Part shown: one piece after another, positions 16,000-24,016 of the stretch | How the letters are laid out: each line of letters begins with the position of its first letter | Position numbering within the stretch: position 1 is the first letter of the stretch | Origin: BTUB01 sp963836585 | GTDB lineage: Bacteria; Babelota; Babeliae; Babelales; Vermiphilaceae | Assembly (NCBI GenBank): GCA_963836585.1 | Contig: CAWIJV010000003.1 | Span: forward strand, 1-64,000 | DNA: 64,000 bases | Direction of reading: 5' to 3' | Translations under genes and position numbers: made by a program | Notes under the pieces: model-generated | The model's database searches: none | The model's input: the letters and a program-made list of their open reading frames with translations, nothing else | Told to the model about the DNA's origin: nothing

Positions 16000-16536
16000 T
16001 TATAAAATGTACGCGTGAAAAAAAGTTCGCACACTCAGCATCTCTTTATCCGCACGGGCAATCTCGCAGCTTTTGCAACGCAGCAATGGTTTGATGGAAG
16101 CGCTCTGTTCAAAAAAAGAAATAATCTGATCCAAATTCCCTTTGCATTCAGTGTATACTTCCTGCACCGTGCACCATGATTTATTTTTTTGTTTGCATAA
16201 TTTTGCGCTACTCACGTGCAATCCATTTTTTTGCGCAAGCGTTACCAGCGCGCACAGCGGCGCATCTTTTTTATTTTGTGGCGCAGAAAAATCAGCTTTA
16301 AGATCAGTTGCTCGCTGCGTTAATTGGCGTGCCATTAATGCAACATGCCGCTGCGCATGAGCCTCTTTATAGACCGTGGCAATTGCAGACTCTGTGGCAC
16401 TATTACGGCCAACCAATGGCGCATACCATCCATATCGCCAGAGAATCATAATCGTGATTAAACAAAAAAAGGTGCATCCATATAAAAGATGCACCGGTAT
16501 TTTTAACAGGTGAAAATAGAAACGTTTGCTTTCCAT
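16000..16536 (-). CDS. PilO/GspM-like inner-membrane protein
   Basis: 178 residues: a short cytosolic N-terminus, one membrane helix (VHLLYGCTFFCLITIMILW), a helical stretch, then a small domain with the pattern V.A.KNGLHVSSAKL and ECKGNLDQIISFFEQSASIK. This layout and the DQIxxFF helix are typical of PilO, which scaffolds type IV pilus and type II secretion machines in the inner membrane. No other pilus gene is next to it, and its neighbour is an M23 peptidase. A different GspM-like gene lies at 35887-36444. The family assignment is an inference from architecture. Confidence 0.5.
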   Translation of the reverse strand: MESKRFYFHLLKIPVHLLYGCTFFCLITIMILWRYGWYAPLVGRNSATESAIATVYKEAHAQRHVALMARQLTQRATDLKADFSAPQNKKDAPLCALVTLAQKNGLHVSSAKLCKQKNKSWCTVQEVYTECKGNLDQIISFFEQSASIKPLLRCKSCEIARADKEMLSVRTFFHAYIL

Positions 16537-16558
16537 ACTAAACTCCTCTAATTGTTGT

Positions 16559-16646
16559 CCTTCGATACCCAGCCGTCGCTCTTCGAGCTATGGCGGGCAG
16601 GCACCTACAATTGCCACTTGTCCGCCGGAGCCTTGGCGCAGGCGGA
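16559..16646. repeat. Dispersed palindromic repeat
   Basis: CCTTCGATACCCAGCCGTCG, then TTCGAGCTATGGCGGGCAGG, and a final hairpin TCCGCCGGAGCCTTGG with GGCGGA (16621-16646). Relatives occur near 36590, 46180, 55330 and 61165. It abuts the stop codon of the M23 peptidase gene. Confidence 0.6.
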
Positions 16647-17855
16647 TTAAAAATTCATTTTCGTCCACTGCATTGGGTCTACTTGAATATTATTAATACG
16701 CATCTCCCAATGCAAGTGATAGCCGGTAGCATAGCCGGTTTTGCCTAAAGTACCGATCGGATTCCCTTTGGCCACCTTTTGCCCGACCTGAATATCGGCA
16801 AAGTTATCAAGATGGAAAAAGAGTGATAATAATCCCCACCCATGATCAATAATCACGGTGTTACCCGTAAAGCCGTAGCGTTCTTTATGCACCACCACCC
16901 CATCTTGCGGTGCCCAGACTACTGCGCGCGGCATATTGGCCAGGTCAAGGCCTTTATGCGCGTATCTTCCTTTTTCTTGCGTGGTGCGGATCGTGCCAAA
17001 TTCGCAGGTGACACGCGGCGCATCAAGCGGCACCACAAATGGTCCGCGCCACATTTTTTCATGCGGAGATTGTGTTATTAAATTTCCCACTACTGCTTCC
17101 AATTTTGCCGTATCCATACCGAGCGCTTTTTCTTCGGCAACTTTTTCTGCGCCTATTTGCAACGTCTGTTTTTTAAACGGGAAAAGCACCACCTGGAATT
17201 TGCTTTCCAAATTTACTGTGTTACCCACTTTATCCAGAATATCCACATTCAGCAGATATTCATTGGGCGCTTCTTCACATGAGATAGGAACAAAGCATTC
17301 ATAAATGCTGGAATTTTTAGATTCAGCAAAACAATCATATTCAGATGAAAGCACCTTTACTTTCGCTCCCTTCACCTCTTTATTTGCTTGGAATTGCAGA
17401 TGCATGGTGCGGCCCTGGAACACTTTATAATCTGATTCAGAACGAATAAAGGTTGCTTGCAGCGGTGTATTATCCACAAAGAATGGTCGCTCTAATTCTG
17501 CTTTATGCTTAGCAAAGGACGCGTCAACTAATTCAATTTTAATCGAATGCTTACCATTAGTAATCGTTTTGGAAGGGATAATAAACGGGTGCTCATGCTC
17601 GCGCAAACTCAAGCGATAATTGCTGATGAGCGGCCGACCATCCAGCCAAACGGAAAGATCCCCTTTTTTATTGCTGGCAACTTTGCAGGAAATATCTCCC
17701 GCGTAATAGCCATTTTCATCGATCCCAATCATAGAAACCTGAGGCATGGTATCATCAAAAAAATACCGATGCAGTTTGTATCCGGTCCATCCAATTACCA
17801 CCAAAGTAAAAGCCATTACGCCAAAACGAAAACTATAGAGCATTGCACTCACCAA
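16647..17855 (-). CDS. Membrane-anchored M23 metallopeptidase
   Basis: 402 residues. One N-terminal membrane helix (MAFTLVVIGWTGYKL) is followed by about 220 residues of beta-rich, probably Ig-like sequence. A C-terminal M23 (LytM) domain has metal-binding AHKGLDLA near the start and HLHWEMRINN near the end, with GKTGYATGYHLHWE being the classic GxTGxxxGxHLHxE motif. M23 enzymes cut peptidoglycan cross-bridges or regulate amidases in the cell wall. The zinc residues appear intact, so it is likely active in the periplasm. Confidence 0.9.
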   Translation of the reverse strand: MVSAMLYSFRFGVMAFTLVVIGWTGYKLHRYFFDDTMPQVSMIGIDENGYYAGDISCKVASNKKGDLSVWLDGRPLISNYRLSLREHEHPFIIPSKTITNGKHSIKIELVDASFAKHKAELERPFFVDNTPLQATFIRSESDYKVFQGRTMHLQFQANKEVKGAKVKVLSSEYDCFAESKNSSIYECFVPISCEEAPNEYLLNVDILDKVGNTVNLESKFQVVLFPFKKQTLQIGAEKVAEEKALGMDTAKLEAVVGNLITQSPHEKMWRGPFVVPLDAPRVTCEFGTIRTTQEKGRYAHKGLDLANMPRAVVWAPQDGVVVHKERYGFTGNTVIIDHGWGLLSLFFHLDNFADIQVGQKVAKGNPIGTLGKTGYATGYHLHWEMRINNIQVDPMQWTKMNF

Positions 17856-17914
17856 TAAGTTTTAAAAATTCTGATATGCATAAGTTGAAACTGAGTACTA
17901 ATATAAAGGTTAAA

Positions 17915-17936
17915 GGGAACTCTTTCTAGAGTTCCC
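17915..17936 (-). terminator. Rho-independent terminator (weak T-run)
   Basis: Stem GGGAACTCT / AGAGTTCCC with a 4-base loop just downstream of the MutS-like gene on the minus strand. The T-run is short (TTTAACCTTT). Confidence 0.55.
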
Positions 17937-17963
17937 CGTGGTAAAACTTAAAAATGTTTAAAT

Positions 17964-20156
17964 TTAGATATCAAAATTGATGTCGTTTATCTGCTCATTC
18001 AAAATATCATTGGCAATATTGCTGGTGCTCACACCAGGCTCTAATTTGAAAGGACGAATTAGATTGCCTGCATCGTCTTTGTAAACATCCACCTTCATAT
18101 TCTTGATGAGCCCTGCATTATCTTTTTCCAGTTCGGTGAGAAGAGGAAAGTGCGTCGCAAGAATATAGAGGTTGTTTTCAAGCTGTGCAAGCATTTGGGC
18201 AACTTTAGAAGCCGCATTTGCTGCTTTTTCTGATCCGGTTCCGGTAAATAGTTCATCAATTACAATGAAACCAAACTGATCTTTTTGCAATGCCTTCATG
18301 GTTTCGCACAACATTTTTGCGCGCATTACTTCTGCTTTGAATTTAGATTCACCTAAAGCCGTATCATCATTCACACGAAGATAGCTGCCGATAAATGCGA
18401 ATGGAGAAATTGTCATGACATCTGCCGGCGCAATACCAAAGGTATGCCCCAGGAGCAAGCTCAGCATAATCGCCTTGAGAATGGTTGATTTGCCGCCAGT
18501 ATTTGAACCGGTCAAAACCACCTTAGCAGCATCAGCTCCTTGCCCAAGTGCCAATGAGTTGGTGACTACCGTTTTGTAATCAACAAATGGATTCCAGAAG
18601 CCTTGAATATCCAACACTGGTTTTGCAGTTTCTGTAAAATTAACAAAGCAATAACCAACTCGTTCATTGCGCATCTTTTTATAAAGTTTTGCAACAGAAA
18701 GACATGCATCAATTTCGCCTAATGCAGCAAGAGCCGGCGCAAATTGTTCTTTTTCATTGGTCATCAAACGATTGGCAGCGAGCACGCGACCAGAAAGAGA
18801 AAAGAATGATGCATTATTTTTAAATGTATTTGCTTGGAGCAATTCAATTAATTTTGCAAAGTTAGTTTTTTGCGAACCATCAAAAAGCTTTTCAAGATCT
18901 GTAAAGTGTAAAAGGCCGTTTGCCATTGGGCCGTTTGCAGTCGCTACATCTTTTAATTGCTTGCATACATCTACAATCGTTGCAACATCGATCAAACGAG
19001 TCTGCAAATAATTAATCGCATTTTTAGTTTGCGTAGCTTCAGAAATGAACCCTTTTATAAGATGTATTTTGTAAGCAATAATAGCTCCAAAAACAAGATC
19101 TTTAACCGCAGTCGTTATATACGCTGTTTTCTTTGTTTTCGCCAGCATTTCATCATCTACATGAATGCCACTTTTTTCATACATTTCAGCCATTTTCGGA
19201 AGTTTGGCATCAATGTCTTTGAATTCTTTAATATACGCCCGAGGATCTACACAAGATGCAACCCATTTTGCCGTGCGAACAATAGCATCCTTTAGACTAT
19301 CTTCCATTTCTATTTGATCACCAAAGTCATCGATTGGCTTACCATTTTGATCAACCTTAGCAAATTTGAGAACAGCTTTTGCCGCTACATAATTGATCGC
19401 TGTTAGAAGAACAAAATCACCACCAATTTTCCAAGCAGTACCCAAATTGCCTAAGCGCGTAAGCCCTTCTAAGGCATACTCATTATTATTGAAATTCGTT
19501 AACCCTGCATACGCAAAATAGAGATTATTAAAAAGCTTTTCGCTCATTGGATCATTCGCTTGCCAATAAGAAAAAAATCCCGATTCAACCTTTTTTGCTC
19601 GATCAAGAATGGCAGACAATTGATTAAAAAGTTCTTCATTTTCAACCAATTCCTTTACTAATGCCTGACGATTCTTCAGGGTCTTAATATCGGAGAATGG
19701 ATGGGCAAGCGAGTATGCTAATTCCACATTGCCAAAAATGGTACTGCAATCAAACTCATTCATTAAAGTTCTTTTAGGATCGTGTCCACTCCCATAATAC
19801 ACATCAAGGTCTTTTAAGGTAATGCGCAGCGCTTCAGCGATTAAGGGATTTACCGCTTGCTCTTTTTCATTGCGCGCTTGGATTCCAAACAAACATTGGC
19901 GCTTTTCATGCTCTGAAAGTACCGGTAGTGATAAATCAAGCTTCTCTTTGCCTTTTTTATCAGAGCCAACAGCGGCAGTAGCTTCTTTTTGATCTACTTC
20001 AACAATCCCAAAAGAATTGATGTATGCATCCCCTATTTCCTGAAAAGAGATCGGATTCTTATTACCTTCGGTCTGGCTGCCTACAGCAAGCGAGGGGCAG
20101 ATCAACCCGGCAATGATAAAGGATGAAAAAATTTTTCGTGAAAAAGATTTATCCAT
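17964..20156 (-). CDS. Exported MutS-like ATPase of unknown role
   Basis: 730 residues from the ATG at 20156, chosen because GAGGAA lies 6 bp upstream and the first residues form a signal peptide (FSRKIFSSFIIAGLICPSLA). The C-terminus is a MutS-type ATPase: Walker A TGSNTGGKST ending near 558, NDDTALGESKFKAEVMRAK (the MutS ordered loop and signature region), Walker B FIVIDELFTGTGSEKA near 631-645 and LATHFPLL. The middle is helical like MutS core and clamp domains. The mismatch-recognition domain with its Phe-x-Glu is not seen. Bacterial MutS relatives are cytosolic, so a signal peptide is striking. The substrate is unknown. Confidence 0.8.
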   Translation of the reverse strand: MDKSFSRKIFSSFIIAGLICPSLAVGSQTEGNKNPISFQEIGDAYINSFGIVEVDQKEATAAVGSDKKGKEKLDLSLPVLSEHEKRQCLFGIQARNEKEQAVNPLIAEALRITLKDLDVYYGSGHDPKRTLMNEFDCSTIFGNVELAYSLAHPFSDIKTLKNRQALVKELVENEELFNQLSAILDRAKKVESGFFSYWQANDPMSEKLFNNLYFAYAGLTNFNNNEYALEGLTRLGNLGTAWKIGGDFVLLTAINYVAAKAVLKFAKVDQNGKPIDDFGDQIEMEDSLKDAIVRTAKWVASCVDPRAYIKEFKDIDAKLPKMAEMYEKSGIHVDDEMLAKTKKTAYITTAVKDLVFGAIIAYKIHLIKGFISEATQTKNAINYLQTRLIDVATIVDVCKQLKDVATANGPMANGLLHFTDLEKLFDGSQKTNFAKLIELLQANTFKNNASFFSLSGRVLAANRLMTNEKEQFAPALAALGEIDACLSVAKLYKKMRNERVGYCFVNFTETAKPVLDIQGFWNPFVDYKTVVTNSLALGQGADAAKVVLTGSNTGGKSTILKAIMLSLLLGHTFGIAPADVMTISPFAFIGSYLRVNDDTALGESKFKAEVMRAKMLCETMKALQKDQFGFIVIDELFTGTGSEKAANAASKVAQMLAQLENNLYILATHFPLLTELEKDNAGLIKNMKVDVYKDDAGNLIRPFKLEPGVSTSNIANDILNEQINDINFDI

Positions 20157-20345
20157 AGAATTCCTCATTGAAACAACACAGTTATAATAGCTTACATATA
20201 GACCTTTTAAGCTTATCATCGTTATTGCTGATAGCAAGCATTTAAAAACGGGGGGGCATTTTTTCGGTTTACTCTCGGCCATACCTGGTTGACTTTGACA
20301 AATATGCAATTTTTGAGAGACTAGAAGCATCATGTGAGGTATACC

Positions 20346-21614
20346 ATGAATCCCCTAAAAAAACACACTAATACTATTCCCAAAGCCGCCGGCGTCTACT
20401 ATTTTAAGAATAAAGACGGGGTGGTAATCTATGTGGGAAAAGCTAAATCCCTGGCTTATCGGGTGAATTCTTACTTCCAAAAGGGGCATGATTGGAAGGT
20501 GGTAGCCCTTCTGGAAGAGTATGCCTCAATCGACTATATCCTTACCAAAAATGAGACCGAAGCGCTTCTTCTTGAGGCACAAATGGTGGCCCAGCATAAG
20601 CCAAAATATAATGTACTCCTCAAAGAAGGCCAGCCTTTTTTATACCTCTTTTTTAGCACGAATGATCCAATGCCCACCATCCAGGTGGTCCGCAATAAAC
20701 GCAAAAAAGGGACCTATTTTGGGCCATTTTTACACAAAAAGCAGGCCCGTGGCGTAGCCCAGTATTTGACGGAAACTTTCAGACTCAGCCTCTGCAACAA
20801 AAAAATTGCCAACGGCTGCTTGGATTATCATTTGGGAAAATGTGCCGGCAGTTGCCTGGAAACGTTTGATGCCGGCGATTATCTTTTTAGAATAAACCTG
20901 GCCATGGAAGTATTGCGCAACAATCATAAGCAATCACTCAAAAATCTCCAAGAAAAGATCAAAGAATATAATAAGAATATGGCCTTTGAGAATGCACGCC
21001 GTCTTGCCGGGTATTTAACCAATTTAGACACCATTTTTGAGACAATCAAAACACGTTTTAATGAAAAAAAGTATGAGCATGCTATTTTTGTGGCAACCAC
21101 CCCTACTCACATCACTCCCCGCGATAGCGCTCTGGATGAGTTGGCAGAATTTTTGACATTACATCAGCGACCACTCACTATCGATTGTTTTGATATCTCT
21201 CACTTTCAAAGCAGCTATATCGTGGGCTCATGCGTTCGCTTTAGCAATGGTGTTCCCGATAAGAATAATTTTAGAAGATTTAAAATCAAAACACTGGAAA
21301 CCCAAAATGATTATGCTGCGCTTCAAGAAATTATTTCGCGCCGCTACCGCAACGCGCAAGAGATTCCTGATATCGTGATGATCGATGGAGGCAAGGGGCA
21401 ATTGAGTGCTGCCAAGAAAGTATTACCAAACGCAACGATTATCAGCTTGGCAAAACGGGAAGAAACCATTTATAGCGACAATCTTCCGGAAGGCAAAAAA
21501 CTTGATCTTCATAGTAAAGTTGGTCAACTGCTAATCGCCATTCGCGATTATGCGCACCATTTTGCCATCAGCTATCATAAATTACGTCGCAAAAAAGAAA
21601 GTCTAAAAAAATAA
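20346..21614 (+). CDS. uvrC: UvrABC excinuclease subunit C, short form
   Basis: 422 residues from the ATG at 20346, preceded by GAGG. N-terminal GIY-YIG nuclease (AAGVYYFKNKDGVVIYVGKA, with Glu in NETEALLLEA) makes the 3' cut. The Cys region (CNKKIANGCLDYHLGKCAGS) and a UvrB-binding-like helix follow. The RNase H-like nuclease that makes the 5' cut is seen in DCFDISHFQSSYIVGSCVRF, VMIDGGKGQLSAA and RDYAHHFAISYHKLRRK. Standard UvrC is about 600 residues and ends in two helix-hairpin-helix motifs; these are missing. It overlaps the convergent gene at 21603 by 12 bp. Confidence 0.92.
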   Translation: MNPLKKHTNTIPKAAGVYYFKNKDGVVIYVGKAKSLAYRVNSYFQKGHDWKVVALLEEYASIDYILTKNETEALLLEAQMVAQHKPKYNVLLKEGQPFLYLFFSTNDPMPTIQVVRNKRKKGTYFGPFLHKKQARGVAQYLTETFRLSLCNKKIANGCLDYHLGKCAGSCLETFDAGDYLFRINLAMEVLRNNHKQSLKNLQEKIKEYNKNMAFENARRLAGYLTNLDTIFETIKTRFNEKKYEHAIFVATTPTHITPRDSALDELAEFLTLHQRPLTIDCFDISHFQSSYIVGSCVRFSNGVPDKNNFRRFKIKTLETQNDYAALQEIISRRYRNAQEIPDIVMIDGGKGQLSAAKKVLPNATIISLAKREETIYSDNLPEGKKLDLHSKVGQLLIAIRDYAHHFAISYHKLRRKKESLKK

Positions 21615-22319
21615 TTTCTTTATCTTTGTCTTAAGATCGATTTGGCGGAACCTATCTGCAATTGTCTCAGCAATTACATCAGTGCGATCTGCCGGAACAA
21701 GAGAGTCTTCAAGACAGGCAATTCTATAATTAATCACTTGAATTTGTTGATGTCTAAGATTCCAGTTTTCTATTTCTCGCTTTTGCCATCTTTTTATGGT
21801 CGCTAGCATGGGCTCTATCAGCCTATGCTCTTGCAAATAGGCCACCCATTGCCGGCGAATGGTTTCTTTTTCTTGCGCTAACTCTCTAATATGAGTATTT
21901 ACTGCTTCTTCATAATTAGGCTTTTTTTCTTTTCGCAAAGAACGCACCATCTGCTTCAACTCTTTATTTGCTTCTTGCATGCTTAAACTTTTGAGCCTTT
22001 GCGCCCATGGCTGCTGAGTAGCATCTGCCGGTTTTTGCACGGCATGGCGCTGTAAACGAGCATTAGTGAGCAAATATGTCCCACACCAATAGAAAAAATA
22101 TCTGTTTTCTATTCTTGTCTTTTCAGGATTCATGCTCATCATCTGATCAACTTCCTGATCCGAAAGCTGGTAACCATTGAGAACTAAACGAAATACATCC
22201 TCATATTTCACTTTATATACGAGTTTTAGAAATTCACTTGGTTCTTGAGAATGCACCAATGGCTGCTCCATGCCATGGCACATACTCCAGCATAGTGTGA
22301 AAAAAATAAGTTGTTTCAT
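21603..22319 (-). CDS. Secreted helical protein of unknown function
   Basis: 238 residues with signal peptide MKQLIFFTLCWSMCHGMEQP. The mature protein is rich in charged residues with long helical, possibly coiled-coil stretches (QEANKELKQMVRSLRKEKKP; NTHIRELAQEKETIRRQWVA). No family is recognised. Its 3' end overlaps that of uvrC on the opposite strand. The GMEQ junction after the signal peptide is shared with the M48-like protein at 8155-9045. Confidence 0.65.
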   Translation of the reverse strand: MKQLIFFTLCWSMCHGMEQPLVHSQEPSEFLKLVYKVKYEDVFRLVLNGYQLSDQEVDQMMSMNPEKTRIENRYFFYWCGTYLLTNARLQRHAVQKPADATQQPWAQRLKSLSMQEANKELKQMVRSLRKEKKPNYEEAVNTHIRELAQEKETIRRQWVAYLQEHRLIEPMLATIKRWQKREIENWNLRHQQIQVINYRIACLEDSLVPADRTDVIAETIADRFRQIDLKTKIKKLFF

Positions 22320-22454
22320 TTTTAGTTACCTCGGTGCTTAATGTTTCTAGGAATATCTATGATTTACCTGTTGCATTCAAAATACAATTTTGGTGTATAA
22401 TTGCCCTAAGTATACTATAAATTTATAATCACTAAACTATCGAAGGTAATTTCT

Positions 22455-23306
22455 ATGAAAAATCTGTTGCTCATTCTGCTTCTTCCTTCTTTTCTCATCG
22501 CCATGGATCCCCCGGCGCCGGCTGCAGTTGCCACACCAACTTTTTCTCCATTTCCTTTTGATGATGATCAAAAAAAACTTATTTCATTTGCTGAGAGCGC
22601 GGTGACAGGAACTCTCTGCACCCACAAAAGCCCTTTTGGCATCTGGCTGCAATTTCCCGATTTCCAAGACACACCGCAGGCATACACCGCATCAGTAAAA
22701 GATGTCGATTATGCTATTAGATATATGGCAGCACTCGGGTTATCAAAAAGCATCGAAAGCGATGAAGAAGGCCTCAAAAATCTTGCTGATAAACAAAGAA
22801 CGGCTTATGCGAAAGTATTAACCAATCAACGTCTTGCGCAAAATCGCATGCGGTTACAAAAATTGGCTGTTAATCCCATCCCTCTGAAAGTCCTTGAAAG
22901 CGCTGTGGAAAGATATATGCCCTCATCACGGGATTCGGTGCAAAAACAAGCATTAGACTCTGTTACTTCTTTAAAAATGCTTAATCGAGCAAAAAGTGAT
23001 CTTCCCATGCTTTGCGAAATAGCCGCATCGCGCTTTTTTATTTTCTGGGATAATAGAGATTTGGATCGCGTAACACGAAAAGATCAAACGCGCGATATAG
23101 AAGGCGTTCGGCAAAACCGTGCTGCATTTTTTGCCGCAATTCAAGAAAATGATGAAACAGCGCTACCGGCGATCATTTGCATCCCCATGATTAAAAAGCC
23201 TGCCCGCTCGATTTTTGGGATAGTTGATAGAATGATTGACTATGTTGAGAATTCGGAATATTTAAATAATGAAAGCCCTCAAACTTCTGATGACGAGATT
23301 CTTTAA
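22455..23306 (+). CDS. Secreted protein of unknown function, paralog A
   Basis: 283 residues. Signal peptide MKNLLLILLLPSFLIAMDPP followed by a Pro/Ala-rich linker. The mature domain shares segments with the next gene: KKLISFAESAVTGTLC versus RTLISFAQSVVMGTC, DVDYAIRYMAALG versus DAHYAIRYIIDLG, and RDIEGVRQNRAAFFAAI versus RDMDVIKQNRAAFFNAI. The two are therefore tandem duplicates, with this copy carrying an extra central helical insert. No known family is recognised. Preceded by a TATACTATAA-like -10 region near 22415. Confidence 0.7.
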   Translation: MKNLLLILLLPSFLIAMDPPAPAAVATPTFSPFPFDDDQKKLISFAESAVTGTLCTHKSPFGIWLQFPDFQDTPQAYTASVKDVDYAIRYMAALGLSKSIESDEEGLKNLADKQRTAYAKVLTNQRLAQNRMRLQKLAVNPIPLKVLESAVERYMPSSRDSVQKQALDSVTSLKMLNRAKSDLPMLCEIAASRFFIFWDNRDLDRVTRKDQTRDIEGVRQNRAAFFAAIQENDETALPAIICIPMIKKPARSIFGIVDRMIDYVENSEYLNNESPQTSDDEIL

Positions 23307-23327
23307 TGTATTAAAAAAGGATATGTA

Positions 23328-24002
23328 ATGAAGATACTCTCATGGATCATTTTTATGCCATTGCTGGCTCTTACTATGGCTCCTCCTGTGGCCCCTGCTG
23401 TTGCAGCGCCCCCTTTTTTTAATAACAAGCGCACGCTTATCTCTTTTGCCCAGAGTGTGGTGATGGGCACCTGCAAGCCATATGATAGAGATAAAATATT
23501 TTGCCTGGAATTTCCCGATTACAAAACGCCTCACATCCTCTCTTATGTGGAGCCGGCACAAGATGCGCACTATGCCATTAGATATATAATAGATCTTGGG
23601 CAATTAAAGAGCGCGGAAGATCTTGAGGATCCGGATCACCAACAAATAGCAAAAGTGGAGCATGCCATAGCTCAAATTCAAGAGGCAAAAGAAAATGAGA
23701 CTCTCTTGGCCGATATGGCCATGGCTCGATTTTTTCATTTTTGGAAAAATGATGATCTATATCCGGTTACTCCCAAAGATCGCGCACGTGATATGGATGT
23801 AATCAAGCAAAATCGAGCCGCCTTTTTTAATGCAATAGCTACCAATAACTCTCGTGCTTTGCAATCGCTTTCAAGCAGTTCTATGGTTAAGAAGCCAACT
23901 CGTCCACTTCTTGAGGTTCTAGACAAAATGATCGAATATTTACAAACTCGTGGAAATTTTAAAAATTACGCCCCAGAAAATTCTGATGAAGAAATTTTTT
24001 AG
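23328..24002 (+). CDS. Secreted protein of unknown function, paralog B
   Basis: 224 residues, the shorter tandem paralog of 22455-23306, 21 bp downstream with its own AAGGA ribosome site. Signal peptide (ILSWIIFMPLLALTMAPPVA) and Pro/Ala linker are followed by the shared domain; both proteins end in acidic SDDEIL / SDEEIF. The clpB start lies 14 bp after its stop, so the three genes may form one transcript. Function is unknown. Confidence 0.7.
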   Translation: MKILSWIIFMPLLALTMAPPVAPAVAAPPFFNNKRTLISFAQSVVMGTCKPYDRDKIFCLEFPDYKTPHILSYVEPAQDAHYAIRYIIDLGQLKSAEDLEDPDHQQIAKVEHAIAQIQEAKENETLLADMAMARFFHFWKNDDLYPVTPKDRARDMDVIKQNRAAFFNAIATNNSRALQSLSSSSMVKKPTRPLLEVLDKMIEYLQTRGNFKNYAPENSDEEIF

Positions 24003-24016
24003 CCAGAGGTAAAACC

